From Kofleriaceae bacterium (GTDB lineage: Bacteria > Myxococcota_A > Polyangia > Haliangiales > Haliangiaceae): a DNA stretch of 64,000 nt. Position 1 is the first letter of the stretch, and every line of letters begins with the position of its first letter. Shown here piece after piece: positions 27,160 through 37,986 of the stretch. The translations under genes and the position numbers were made by a program. The notes below the pieces were generated by a model. The model ran no database searches, had not been told where the DNA came from, and was given only the letters and a program-made list of their open reading frames with translations. The stretch is from assembly GCA_018057825.1 (NCBI GenBank), contig JAGPCY010000007.1, positions 186,001 to 250,000 of the forward strand, in the 5' to 3' direction.

Positions 27160-29304
27160 TCAGAACTCGCGCGCGGTGCGCCCGAGATCGAGGTCGGCGC
27201 CGGTCGTGGTGCCGGCGCGCTCGGTCGGCGCGGTCCCGGGGAGGAACCACAGTTCGAGGGCGGCGCCGCCGCTGGCGAGCAGCCCGCTGGCGCGATCGAT
27301 CCGCGCCCGCTCGACGGTCGGCGGCGGCGCGCCGGGCACCGGCGCGGGCGGTCGCTCCCCTTCGGCGGCCGCGACCATCGTCAGCCAGGCCGGCAGCGCC
27401 ACCTTGGCGCCGTCGGCGCCGCGTCCGAGCGGACGGCTGGCGTCGTCGTGGCCGACCCACACCGCCGCGGTCACGCGCGCGGTCATGCCGACGAACCAGG
27501 CGTCGGTGGCGCGGTTGGTCGTGCCGGTCTTGCCGGCGCTGGGTCGGCCCAGCGCCCGGGCCGCGCGCGCGGTGCCGCGGGTGGTCACGCCGGTCAACAG
27601 ATCGCGCGTGAGGAACGCGACCGCGCCGTCGACGACCTGCCCGCGGGTGGCGTTGGCGCGGGCCGCGGGGTCGAGGCCGGCGACCGCGGCCAGGCGATCG
27701 AGGCGCCGGGCCGGATCGAGCCACGGATCGCGTGGATCGGCGGCGTCGAACAGCACCTGCTCGCCGCGGCGGACCCGGACGATCACGCGGACCGCGACGT
27801 CCCAACCGTCGCGGGCGAGGATCGCGTAGGCCCGGGCCAGCTCGATCGGATGGACGCACGACGCGCCCAGCGCCATCGCGCGCACGTCGGCGATCGCGGT
27901 CGACACGCCGAGGCGGCGGGCCAGATCGATCACCGCCGGCGCGCCGACCCGATCGAGGGCGTCGATCGCGGGCGCGTTGAGCGAGTAGGCCAGGGCGTCG
28001 GCGGCGATCGCGACGCCGCGGTAGCTGGCGCCCGAGCGCGGTCGCCAGTGCTCGGCGGTGGCCTCGTCGTACTCGGCGATCGGCGCGTCGCGCAGCGCGG
28101 TCGCCGCGGTCAGGGTGCGGCGCTCGAGGCCGGCGGCGTAGATCACCGGCTTCCACACCGAGCCGGGCTGGCGGCACGCCATGATCAGGCGATCGAAGCC
28201 GCCGAGCTGCCAGCGCACGCCGCCGGCCATCGCCGCGACGTAGCCGGTCGCATGATCCCAGACCACCGCCGCGGCCTCGGGGGTCGCGCCGTCGTCGCTC
28301 GGCCAGGCCGCGGTCGCGGTGGTCAGCGCGCCATCGACCGCGTGGGCCAGCGCCGGCTCGGCCGCGGTCTCGATCGTCAGCCCGCCGGCCGCCGCCTCGA
28401 GGGGGATCGACTCCTCGACCAGGCGGCGGACGTGATCGGCGTACCACGGCACCCGCACCGCGCGCCCCGACGGCGCCAGCGTCAGCGGCCGGGCCGCGGC
28501 GGCCGCGCGGGTCGCCTCGTCGATCATCGCCGCCCGCGCCATCCGGGCCAGGACCTCGTCGCGGCGGGCCCGGGCCGCGGTCGGATCGCGGCGCGGGTCG
28601 AGGCGGCTCGGCGCCTGGATGAGGCCGGCCAGGAGCGCGGCCTCGTCGAGGGTGAGCGCGGCCAGCGGCTTGGCGAAGTAGGCGTCGGCGGCCGCCGCCA
28701 CCCCGTAGGCGCCGTCGCCGAGGAACACGAAGTTCAGGTAGGCCTCGAGGATCTGCGCCTTGCTCCACACCCGCTCGAGGCGCCGGGCCACCAGGGCCTC
28801 GCGCAGCTTGCGATCGAAGGACCGGACCCGGCCGAGGTCGGGCGTCAGGTTGCGCGCGAGCTGCTGGGTGATCGTCGACGCCCCCGAGGTGGTGCGCCCC
28901 GATCGCCAGTTGGTCCACGCCGCGCGCGCGATCGCCCGGTAGTCGACGCCGCGGTGGTGGAAGAAGCGCAGGTCCTCGGCGGCCAGCACCGCCTGGACCA
29001 CCACCGGCGGGACGTCCGAAAGCCGGACGACCGTGCGATGGCCGACCACCGCGCCGTCGGTGAACGGCAGCGCGGTCAGGACCGTGCCGTCGGCGGCCAC
29101 CAGCCGCGAGGTCGCCGGCGCGCCGGCCTGCCAGGCGGCGACGTCGGGCACCGCGGGCAGGCCGCGGTCGGCCGCGCGCAGCCGCGCGATCGCCGTCAGC
29201 CCGCCGAGCGTCGGCGCCGCGATCGCCACCCACGCCACCGCGATCAGCGCCAGCCGCCACCAGCCGCCACCGCGGCGGCGGTTGCCGACGATCACGCGCG
29301 TCAT
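27160..29304 (-). CDS. class A penicillin-binding protein (PBP1A-type)
   Basis: 714 residues, bifunctional peptidoglycan synthase. An N-terminal anchor helix (about 15-35) is followed by the glycosyltransferase-51 domain with AAEDLRFFHHRGVDYRAI and TITQQLARNL. The transpeptidase domain has the SxxK serine in QPGSVWKPV, SLN as the SxN motif and KTGTTN as the KTG motif, then DAWFVGMTARVTAAVWVG. It polymerises glycan strands and cross-links peptides in the periplasm. Its ATG overlaps the stop of the upstream MBL-fold gene as ATGA, so the two are translationally coupled. Confidence 0.95.
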   Translation of the reverse strand: MTRVIVGNRRRGGGWWRLALIAVAWVAIAAPTLGGLTAIARLRAADRGLPAVPDVAAWQAGAPATSRLVAADGTVLTALPFTDGAVVGHRTVVRLSDVPPVVVQAVLAAEDLRFFHHRGVDYRAIARAAWTNWRSGRTTSGASTITQQLARNLTPDLGRVRSFDRKLREALVARRLERVWSKAQILEAYLNFVFLGDGAYGVAAAADAYFAKPLAALTLDEAALLAGLIQAPSRLDPRRDPTAARARRDEVLARMARAAMIDEATRAAAAARPLTLAPSGRAVRVPWYADHVRRLVEESIPLEAAAGGLTIETAAEPALAHAVDGALTTATAAWPSDDGATPEAAAVVWDHATGYVAAMAGGVRWQLGGFDRLIMACRQPGSVWKPVIYAAGLERRTLTAATALRDAPIAEYDEATAEHWRPRSGASYRGVAIAADALAYSLNAPAIDALDRVGAPAVIDLARRLGVSTAIADVRAMALGASCVHPIELARAYAILARDGWDVAVRVIVRVRRGEQVLFDAADPRDPWLDPARRLDRLAAVAGLDPAARANATRGQVVDGAVAFLTRDLLTGVTTRGTARAARALGRPSAGKTGTTNRATDAWFVGMTARVTAAVWVGHDDASRPLGRGADGAKVALPAWLTMVAAAEGERPPAPVPGAPPPTVERARIDRASGLLASGGAALELWFLPGTAPTERAGTTTGADLDLGRTAREF

Positions 29305-30269
29305 GACGCGAACAGGGCCATCTGTTCGGGCGGGCCCAGGACCCGGGCCCGCGCGCCGACGGCGGCGGCGATGGCCGGCGCGCACGGCCCGGTCACCGCG
29401 ACCGCGGTCGCGCCGCTGTGGCCGATGAAGCCGAGCAGGCCGTCGCGATCGGCGGCGCCGCTCCACGCCACCGCGGCGTCGACCGCCAGCGTCCGCACCA
29501 GCTCGCGCTCGCAGGCCAGCCCCGAGGCCAGGATGACCCGCGCCGGCCGCGCGCCCAGGGCCGCCGCCAGGCGCGGGCGATCGCGCACCGGCCACACCAG
29601 CACGTCGGCGCGGGCCACGCTGCGTCGCACCGTCGGCGCCGGCAGGCCGGCCGCGCTCAGCCGACCGGCGGCCTCGACGATCGCGCGATGGCCGGCCACC
29701 GCCAGGCCGTCGGCGGCCAGGCGCTCGGCGACCGCTAGCCCGCGCAGCGGGTTCGACACCAGGAGCGCCGCGACCCGACCGTCGGCGCCGGCCTCGCGCG
29801 CCAGCGCGATCACCCGGGCCTCACCGTCGCGGGCGAAGGCGTGGTGGCGCTCGCCGTAGGGCGCCGCCACCACCAGCGTGTCGCACGGGATCAGATCGGC
29901 GCGGCGCGGATCGATCGCGCCGGCGTACAGCACTCGGTGGGCCCCGGTGTCGACGTGGAGCGCCGCCGCGCCGGGACCGTAGCCGCTCGGCAAGAGCGTC
30001 AGCCGGGTCTCGCCGAGCGTGAACGGGCGGTGCAGCGGCACCCGCAGCTCCTGCGCCCGCGCGCCGAGCAGCGCCAGGGTCGGCGCGGTCGCGATGAGCT
30101 GGCCGTGGCCGGCGCGCGCGGTGCGCTCGGCCGAGGTGCGATCGGCCGCCGACACGAAGCACACCGCCCGGGTCCGCCGCGCGTCACACCAGATCGCGGT
30201 GCCGAGCACGTGGACCCCGTCTCGCCAGGCCACCGCCGTCGGCGGCGCTCCGCGCGATCGGCGCTTCAT
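29301..30269 (-). CDS. degenerate metallo-beta-lactamase-fold protein, exonuclease-like
   Basis: 322 residues from MKRRSRGAPPT. The order of elements (GTAIWCDARR, GHGQLIATAPTLALLGAR, FTLGETRLTLLPSGYGPGAAALHVDTGAHRVLYAG, LIPCDTLVVAAPYG) parallels the DNA-ligase-associated/SNM1-type MBL exonucleases. However, the zinc motif HxHxDH is absent, and where those proteins have H-S-D-H this one reads S-A-A-D-R-T. It is probably a non-catalytic relative. It is coupled to the class A PBP gene by a 4-base overlap, unusual company for a nuclease fold. Family assignment is moderate. Confidence 0.45.
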   Translation of the reverse strand: MKRRSRGAPPTAVAWRDGVHVLGTAIWCDARRTRAVCFVSAADRTSAERTARAGHGQLIATAPTLALLGARAQELRVPLHRPFTLGETRLTLLPSGYGPGAAALHVDTGAHRVLYAGAIDPRRADLIPCDTLVVAAPYGERHHAFARDGEARVIALAREAGADGRVAALLVSNPLRGLAVAERLAADGLAVAGHRAIVEAAGRLSAAGLPAPTVRRSVARADVLVWPVRDRPRLAAALGARPARVILASGLACERELVRTLAVDAAVAWSGAADRDGLLGFIGHSGATAVAVTGPCAPAIAAAVGARARVLGPPEQMALFAS

Positions 30270-30387
30270 CGCCGCACCCTGCCACGGTCGCGTGGCGACC
30301 GCAATTCGTCGGCGCACCCGCAACCGCGGTGCGCCCGTGCCGATACTGGGCCCAAACGCGTCGCAGAGCGACGCAGACAGGAGTCGT

Positions 30388-33300
30388 ATGGGATGGACCG
30401 CCTACTACCAGATCTTGCGCGACCGACCTTTCGATGATGCGGAGCTCCAGCTCCTGGTCGATCGGATCGCGACCCACAACCGCACGCCGTGGGAGGGCGA
30501 GAGCTTCGGTCTCGCGGTCGCCCGCAGCCCGCAAGCCGACGGCGTGATCGCCACCGGCTGGCAGAAGCTGCCCCACGACCTCGACTCGCTCGATCTGACG
30601 CGGCTGTGTACGGTCCTGACCGAGCTGGCGGCGACCTTCGTCGACATCGAGCTCCGGGCTGCGGACGACTACGGATGCTTGGCCTGGGAGCCAGGCGCTC
30701 GGGTCGTGAGCTGCACCAGCCGCCGTGGCCCGCCTCTGGTCGGCAGCATCAGCCGTGACGATTTCGTCGACCCGGCCTCGGTCGTGGCGCCGACCCGCAG
30801 CCCGCTGCCGCCGGCGGTCGACGCGTGGCTCGCGGGCGGGGCGCCGACCGTCGAGACCCTGGCGACCGCGCTCCGCGAGCTCGCCGCCTGCGCGTCCTCC
30901 GACCCTCGCGCGGACACCCTGCGCGCGGCGTTGACCGAGGCGCCGACCGAGCTGGTGGCGCAGGCCGCCCTGGACGCCCACGCTGAGGTCCATCGCGCTA
31001 CCGCCACCGCCGACCTGGCCCGGTCCGCCCTGCGCGAGGTCGCCGGCGCGGCGCTGACCGACGCGGTGGTCGAGGGCTTCCTCGCCGTCTGGCGCGAGCC
31101 CCACGGGCTGTACTGGTACGGCGACATGGACTTCCCCGACGAGTTCCTCGACCGCCTGGCTGAGACTCCGGCGGTGGTCGCCGCGTGGGTCGCCGACGTC
31201 GAGGCGGCGCGGACCGGGGGGCCCGACGAGCTCGGCCACCGTCGCGCCGAGCAGGCGGCGATTCACCTCGCGCGTCGACCGACAGCGGCGACCCTGTCGG
31301 TGCTCATCGACGCAGCTCGCGGCGCGCGGAGCGCGACTGCGACCGACGACCAGACCTACCACAGCGTGCCCGGGATCTATGAAGGGCTGGCCCGGGCCGG
31401 CGGTCCCGCCGTCGTGGCGACGCTCCTCCTGGACCTCGGCACCCGCGATCGCTGGGCGCGCCATCACGGGCGCGCGCTCGCGACCGTCGCCGCGTGGGAC
31501 CCGACGCGGGCGCACGACGTCGCCCGCGCGCTGATCGCCGCCGAGCAGCGCGTCGGCGATGTGATCCCGACCCTCGAGCGCCTCGGTGATGTCGCCGCCC
31601 TGGAGGTCCTGGCCGGTTACCCGGTGGACTGGGTTCGTCGCGCCGCCGCCGCGGCCCTGGGCGTGCTCGGGGCGGCGCCGCCCGCCGAGCCCACATCGTG
31701 GTCGCTCGGCGCGCGCCTGCTGCATCCGGCCGAGGCCGTGCGCGACGAGGCGCTGCGCGAGCTCGATCGCAGCGGCGATCCGTCGATGCTCGCGTCGCTC
31801 GTCATCGGGGACGCCCTCGACCGCGCGATCCGCGCCGACAGCACCGGCATCGCGTGGCGCTCCCTCGAACGCTTGCCCGCCAAGGTGCGGCGACGCCCCA
31901 TCGCTGAACAGCTCGCGACGTTGACTGAGCAGGCCGCGCTCCCGGAGCTGACAGAGGTGCTGTCGCGCGGGATCGCCGAGTCGGCGGCCGCGCTGCGCCG
32001 CCCGCGCCCGCGGTTGACCGAGGCCAGCGAGCGCGCGCTGCTCGCCGAGGAGGACGCGATCCTCGCCGCGTTGCGCGGTGGACGCCTGGCGCCGACCGAG
32101 CCGACCGCGGCGATCGCCGCACCCGCCGTCGTGACCTGGCGCGACCAGGACGCAGCGAGCGCTCCGTCGGAGGTCGCGCCGTCGGCCGCATCCCCGACGA
32201 CCGCCGCGGACGACGACGCGCTGATCGACGCGCTGCTGGCGGGCGTCGTTCTCGAGCAGGTCCCGTCCCCTGCGGTCCTGGCCGCCGCCGGGTTGTCGGC
32301 TTCTCTGGCCACCGATGATCGCCGGTCGCGCGGCCGCGCGCTACACGAGCGCCTGCTCGGCTTCGGCGCGACCCGAGTTGGTCGTCGGTTGATCGCCTGC
32401 GCGGGTCAGCTCCGCGACGCCTACGTAGCAGGCTTCGCCAGCGAGGTCCTGCCGCAGGCGCTAACCGATCCCGAGGTGGCCGCGGCGCTCGTGCGGGCCT
32501 GGGACCAGGCCCACGGCGAGCCGTGGCCCTCGCCGACGCGCTTCGACGACATGCTGCGCGCCGGCGCCAACCACCCGCACGTCCTGGGCGCCGCGCTCGA
32601 GGTCCTCGGTGCGCCGGGCGACACCACACAGCGCGATCGCACCGCGTCGGCGCTAGACGTCCTGGCCAGCGCGACCGAGCATCGTCGACTCGTGGCGGCG
32701 GCGCTGGTCGCGCGGGTCGCCGCCGATCGCGCGTGGCCCGACCCGCAGGTGCCGTGGCGCAACGACGTCTACCGCGCGCTCGCCAAGGTCGCCGATGCGA
32801 CCACGGTCGCGACCGCGCTCCTCGAGCTGGCCGCGCCGCGCGAGGCGCACCGCCGCGAGGCGCTGCTCGAGTGGATCGCCCGCGCCGGGCGGGGCTCCGA
32901 GGTCGTCGCGGTGGTGCGCGCCGCGCTCGACTGGCCTGGCCTCGCCGCCCCCGCGGCTCGGCTCCTGCGCTCGGGGGAGATGCTCGGTCGCGACGAGCGA
33001 GAGCAGCTCCTCGCGCATCCCTTTTGGCGCGTACGCCTGGCGGTCGCGGACGGCAACCCGCGCTACGACGACGCGCGGGTCGAGCGCTACGCGGTGTGGG
33101 CCGCGATCGACGCCGCCGGCGCGGCGGTCCCGGACAACGACCGCCGCTGGGCGCGGAGCGATCAGGATCCCCCCGGCGCGACCTGGGCCGAGTTGGCCGC
33201 CCGCTACGGCACGCCGATCGTGCTGCCGCCGCTGCCGCCACCGGCCGCGGGAGTCGATGCCGCGTGTGCCGACTACCGGGCCTGGGCGCTGTGGAGCCTC

Positions 33301-33750
33301 GATGAACAGCCGATCGCGGCAGAGCTGGCGTTGCGAATCGCAGCCGACGAGCTCGATCGCGCGATGACCGCCCGCGGCGGTCCGCGCACCGGCGCGCGGT
33401 GGTCGCGCTGGCGAGCGATCGGCGTCGACGTGCCGGTGACCCGCGCCGAGCGACTGCGCTGGTTGCGTGCCCAGCCGCGCGACGGCCTGTCCGCCAACCT
33501 CGCCGCGATCGCGCGCGACGGCGCGGATGGTGCCGCCGCGGTCGCCGCGTCGCTGCCCGGCCCGCTCTTGGCCTTGTCCGCCGAGGATCGACTCGCCCAC
33601 GCGGCTATTGAGGACGAGGTCGTCGCGCGCGGCCGCGTCCTGCTCGCCGAGGGACCGCCGCCCGCGCTGATCGACGTTGCGCCGCCCGCGCGGGTCGACG
33701 TGGCGCCGTCGGCGCGTGGGCCGCGATCGTCCGGGGTGACCTACTTCTGA
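30388..33750 (+). CDS. 1120-residue HEAT-like repeat protein
   Basis: Start MGWTAYYQILRDRPFDD at 30388 with CAGGAG 7 bases upstream; the open frame extends earlier without a plausible start. The N-terminal ~130 residues form a distinct domain with several Trp and Cys (WQKLPHDLDSLDL, DYGCLAWEPGARVVSC) that I do not recognise. The rest is alpha-helical with irregular HEAT-type repeats (for example LLHPAEAVRDEALRELDRSGDPSMLASLV). A Pro/Ala linker lies near 595, and the C-terminal Arg/Ala helices end in PAR-type repeats. There is no signal peptide, so it is cytoplasmic, probably a scaffold. It is monocistronic. Confidence 0.6.
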   Translation: MGWTAYYQILRDRPFDDAELQLLVDRIATHNRTPWEGESFGLAVARSPQADGVIATGWQKLPHDLDSLDLTRLCTVLTELAATFVDIELRAADDYGCLAWEPGARVVSCTSRRGPPLVGSISRDDFVDPASVVAPTRSPLPPAVDAWLAGGAPTVETLATALRELAACASSDPRADTLRAALTEAPTELVAQAALDAHAEVHRATATADLARSALREVAGAALTDAVVEGFLAVWREPHGLYWYGDMDFPDEFLDRLAETPAVVAAWVADVEAARTGGPDELGHRRAEQAAIHLARRPTAATLSVLIDAARGARSATATDDQTYHSVPGIYEGLARAGGPAVVATLLLDLGTRDRWARHHGRALATVAAWDPTRAHDVARALIAAEQRVGDVIPTLERLGDVAALEVLAGYPVDWVRRAAAAALGVLGAAPPAEPTSWSLGARLLHPAEAVRDEALRELDRSGDPSMLASLVIGDALDRAIRADSTGIAWRSLERLPAKVRRRPIAEQLATLTEQAALPELTEVLSRGIAESAAALRRPRPRLTEASERALLAEEDAILAALRGGRLAPTEPTAAIAAPAVVTWRDQDAASAPSEVAPSAASPTTAADDDALIDALLAGVVLEQVPSPAVLAAAGLSASLATDDRRSRGRALHERLLGFGATRVGRRLIACAGQLRDAYVAGFASEVLPQALTDPEVAAALVRAWDQAHGEPWPSPTRFDDMLRAGANHPHVLGAALEVLGAPGDTTQRDRTASALDVLASATEHRRLVAAALVARVAADRAWPDPQVPWRNDVYRALAKVADATTVATALLELAAPREAHRREALLEWIARAGRGSEVVAVVRAALDWPGLAAPAARLLRSGEMLGRDEREQLLAHPFWRVRLAVADGNPRYDDARVERYAVWAAIDAAGAAVPDNDRRWARSDQDPPGATWAELAARYGTPIVLPPLPPPAAGVDAACADYRAWALWSLDEQPIAAELALRIAADELDRAMTARGGPRTGARWSRWRAIGVDVPVTRAERLRWLRAQPRDGLSANLAAIARDGADGAAAVAASLPGPLLALSAEDRLAHAAIEDEVVARGRVLLAEGPPPALIDVAPPARVDVAPSARGPRSSGVTYF

Positions 33751-33776
33751 ACCGGCGCGCTTGCGCGATCGCCGCG

Positions 33777-34403
33777 CTACGCCAGCGTGTCGTCGGGCAG
33801 CGAGCCGGCGAGGAACTCGCGCTCGAGGGCGTCGACCGCCGCGGTCAGCGCCGCGGCGTCGCCGGTCGTGGTGCGGAAGACGATGCCCATGCCGGCGACG
33901 TCTTCGTCCTCGGGCACCACGGTGTGCGTCACCCGGCCGACCACCGAGAGTGGCTCGGCGCGGCCGGGGAAGCTGATGATCAGGTGGACCTCGGCGTCCT
34001 CGGGGAGCGGCTCGTCGGTGAGCACGAACACGCCGTGCTCGTTGATGTCGCGCGTGTGGGTCTCGACCGGGCCCTTGAGCCCGCCGTAGGTCACGCTCAG
34101 CCGCACCGGTAGTCGCCGCGACTCGCGCAGGTTGAGCAGGCCGCCGCGCACGAAGCCGTTCAGGTAGTTCACCTTCTCGCGCTCGGCCGGCCCGAGCCCG
34201 ATGAGCGACGTGCCCTCGCCGCGGAAGCCGACCACCGGCCCGCGCAGGATCACCCGCGGGCCGCCGTCGCCACACGCCAGGTCGACGCGGATCAGATCGC
34301 CGACGGCCGGGCGGATCGGGGTCGCCACCGCCACGGTGCCGTCGCGCGGGTCGAACACCCGGATCCAGTCCGACGGCGAGTCCAGGCGGAGCACCACGCG
34401 CAC
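33777..34403 (-). CDS. PilZ-domain protein
   Basis: 208 residues with a GTG start at 34403, chosen because a TATCGT box lies exactly 6 bases upstream and because longer readings would overlap the preceding gene. The C-terminal half (about 95-190) is a PilZ domain: R-E-S-R-R-L-P-V-R as the RxxxR site and T-R-D-I-N-E-H-G-V as the D/NxSxxG-like element. PilZ domains bind c-di-GMP. The N-terminal half resembles a YcgR-N-like beta domain. It follows the GspC-like gene by 22 bases, so motility or secretion control is plausible. Confidence 0.85.
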   Translation of the reverse strand: MRVVLRLDSPSDWIRVFDPRDGTVAVATPIRPAVGDLIRVDLACGDGGPRVILRGPVVGFRGEGTSLIGLGPAEREKVNYLNGFVRGGLLNLRESRRLPVRLSVTYGGLKGPVETHTRDINEHGVFVLTDEPLPEDAEVHLIISFPGRAEPLSVVGRVTHTVVPEDEDVAGMGIVFRTTTGDAAALTAAVDALEREFLAGSLPDDTLA

Positions 34404-34409
34404 CGCCCG

Positions 34410-34415
34410 ACGATA
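34410..34415 (-). promoter_or_regulatory. TANNNT box for the PilZ gene
   Basis: TATCGT on the minus strand, 6 bases before the GTG at 34403; this decides the start. Confidence 0.45.
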
Positions 34416-34425
34416 CCAGAACGCG

Positions 34426-35388
34426 TCACTGGAGGGCGAAGCGCAGCGTGCCGGTCGCACCGGCCCGCTCGATCGCGATCGTCAGCTTCTTGGCCGAGCC
34501 CAGCCGGACGTAGGCGGCCGCGGCGTCGTCGAGGGTGCGCAGCGGCGCGCCGTCGATGGCGGTCACGACGTCGCCCGGGCGCAGGCCCAGCCGCCAGACG
34601 TACGAGCTGGTCGGCACCGTCGCCAAGCGTACGCCGCGCGGCGTCCGCGCGAAGCCCAGCTCCTTGGCCAGGCGATCGAAGTCGGCCAGCGCCGCCGACA
34701 GCTCGGCCTTCTTGATCGTCAGGCTCTCGACGCGGATGGCCTCGGGGCCCGCGGGCGCAGGCGGCGTGGCGACCGTCGGCGTGGCGACCGTCGGCGTGGC
34801 GACCGTCGGCGTGGCGACCGCCGGCGTGGCGACCGTCGGTGTGGCGACCGTTGGACCCACCGTCGGCCGCGCCGGCGCGTAGGGATCGACCGGTCCGGCC
34901 CCGGCCCGCTGCGGCGTCGGCGCCAGGACCTCGCGGACCTCGGCGCCGCCCCCCACACTCGGAGCGGCCGCGTAGGGATCGACCGGTCCACCCGGGCGCG
35001 CTGCCGGCGCCGTCCCCGCGTACGGATCGAGCAGGCCGGTCTTCGGCCGCAGGGCCTCCGGCTGATCGCCCGGCGCGCTGGCCGTCGGCCCGCTCGAGGT
35101 CGGCCCGGTCGCGGGCGCCACCAGCACCAGCTCGCGGCCGCCGGCGCGTACGACCACCGAGTCCTCGCCGATCTCGACGACCTCCCAGCGCCCGACCTTG
35201 TCGCCCTCGCCGACCACGACGTGCTTGCCGGTGTCCTGGTTGAGCACCAGGGCCTGCTGGGTGTCGGCGAAGACCTGGACCACCCGCACGCCGACCTTGC
35301 CGACGCGCGGCTTGGTCGGACGGTCCTCGGCGTGGGCCGCCGTGGTGGCGAGACCCAGGACCAGGACGGCGAGCAACCCGAAGCGCAT
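34426..35388 (-). CDS. exported PDZ protein, GspC-like
   Basis: 320 residues from MRFGLLAVLVLGLATTAAHA, a signal peptide. A small beta domain at about 25-95 (VVQVFADTQQALVLNQDTGKHVVVGEGDKVGRWEV) resembles the homology region of type II secretion GspC. A long Pro/Ala/Thr linker follows with two DPYA segments and six VATPT repeats, then a PDZ domain at about 240-318 (VPTSSYVWRLGLRPGDVVTAIDG). GspC-type proteins link inner and outer membrane parts of the secreton, but no other gsp genes are adjacent. A TACCCT box lies 8 bases upstream and hexamer tract B begins 123 bases upstream. Confidence 0.7.
   Translation of the reverse strand: MRFGLLAVLVLGLATTAAHAEDRPTKPRVGKVGVRVVQVFADTQQALVLNQDTGKHVVVGEGDKVGRWEVVEIGEDSVVVRAGGRELVLVAPATGPTSSGPTASAPGDQPEALRPKTGLLDPYAGTAPAARPGGPVDPYAAAPSVGGGAEVREVLAPTPQRAGAGPVDPYAPARPTVGPTVATPTVATPAVATPTVATPTVATPTVATPPAPAGPEAIRVESLTIKKAELSAALADFDRLAKELGFARTPRGVRLATVPTSSYVWRLGLRPGDVVTAIDGAPLRTLDDAAAAYVRLGSAKKLTIAIERAGATGTLRFALQ
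34771..34856 (-). repeat. 15-bp in-frame repeat coding VATPT
   Basis: Six near-identical copies of GTGGCGACCGTCGGC (plus-strand form) coding a Pro/Thr linker in the GspC-like gene. Confidence 0.85.
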
Positions 35389-35510
35389 ACGCCTCGAGGG
35401 TAGCAAATCACGTTCCTGCCGTCCCGCGCCTCGTCTGCGTGGGATCCCGGCCGCTTGGACCACCCGGTGTGGTCGGCGCTTCACGCCCCCCGTGGCAGGT
35501 CGGAGGCCGC

Positions 35511-35594
35511 GAGGCGGAGGCGGACGCCGGGGCCGGGACCGAGGCGGAGGCCGAGGCCGAGACCGAACCCGAGGCCGAGACCGAGTCCGACGAC
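35511..35594 (+). repeat. hexanucleotide tract B (GAGRCC units)
   Basis: About 14 diverged units (GAGGCG, GAGGCC, GAGACC and variants) between the start of the GspC-like gene (35388) and the stop of pspA (35611). Read toward the GspC-like gene the unit is GGTCTC-like, the same orientation as tract A relative to its downstream gene. Confidence 0.85.
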
Positions 35595-35610
35595 GCCGCC
35601 CGCCCGGGGC

Positions 35611-36450
<840 letters not shown>

Positions 36451-36544
36451 GGATTTATCCCGCTTTGCGCTGGAGTTTCCAGCCTACGGGATCAACTGTC
36501 AGGTTGCAACGTCACCGCGGCGCGTGATACCTCGCGCGCTCGCC

Positions 36545-37285
<741 letters not shown>

Positions 37286-37293
37286 CGGCGCCG

Positions 37294-37851
37294 CTACGCG
37301 TCGCGCAGCACCTCGGCCAGCGTGAAGCTCGACCCGGCCAGGCCGTCCAACGCGACGTGGTCGTCGGCGCCGAGCGTCGTGACCGACGTCCATCGTCCGC
37401 CCATCCGACCGCGGTGGACGTGCACGAGGCTACGGCCCAGATCGATCACCCAGTACTCGTCGACGTCGCTGTCGGCGTAGAGCGTCGCCTTGGCGCCCAG
37501 GTCGTAGGCCAGCGAGGTCTCGGCCACCTCGATCACCAGCGCCGCCGCCGTCGGGTGTGCGTCGCGGTACGTCCGCCGCGTGACGACCGCCAGATCGGGC
37601 TCCGGCTCCGACTCGTCGGCGCACACCAACGGTTGCTGGCAGCGCACCACGAACGCCGGACCCAGGCACCGCAACAGTCGCTCATAGAGCGCGGTGACCA
37701 CCGCGCTGTGTGCGCTCCCGATCGGACTCATCGCCACCAACTCCCCCCGGATCAGCTCGACGTGCTTGCCGTCGAGCATCCCCGCGATCACCATCTGGTC
37801 GTACTCATCGCGGCGGAGCTTCCGTCGCGCCCGACCATCGAGAGCCACCAT
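37294..37851 (-). CDS. Uma2-family (DUF820) putative restriction-like endonuclease
   Basis: 185 residues from MVALDGRARRKLRRDEYDQM. The PD-(D/E)xK core is visible: EPEPDLAVV, then LVIEVAETSLAYDLGAKATLYA and VDEYWVIDL. The family is abundant in cyanobacteria and myxobacteria; its function is not settled, and mobile or defence roles are inferred. TACCCT lies 6 bases upstream of the chosen ATG, against a longer open frame that begins further upstream. Confidence 0.88.
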   Translation of the reverse strand: MVALDGRARRKLRRDEYDQMVIAGMLDGKHVELIRGELVAMSPIGSAHSAVVTALYERLLRCLGPAFVVRCQQPLVCADESEPEPDLAVVTRRTYRDAHPTAAALVIEVAETSLAYDLGAKATLYADSDVDEYWVIDLGRSLVHVHRGRMGGRWTSVTTLGADDHVALDGLAGSSFTLAEVLRDA

Positions 37852-37857
37852 CGCCCG

Positions 37858-37863
37858 AGGGTA
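37858..37863 (-). promoter_or_regulatory. TANNNT box for the Uma2 gene
   Basis: TACCCT on the minus strand, 6 bases before the ATG at 37851. Confidence 0.45.
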
Positions 37864-37986
37864 GCAGGGCCTGGCGTGGGCCGCCAACGCGCGGAGCGCG
37901 CGCCGCTTCACCCCGCCAGGTGGAGGGCAAGACCCGACCAATCATCGACGGTGACAGCGGCGCTCCGCGGGTGGCAGCGTGGGGCG

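Noticed and set aside
26764..29859. About 1030-codon open frame antisense to the YidB-like, PBP and MBL-fold genes
   Set aside because: Low-complexity composition and no motifs, while the PBP on the other strand has all active-site boxes.
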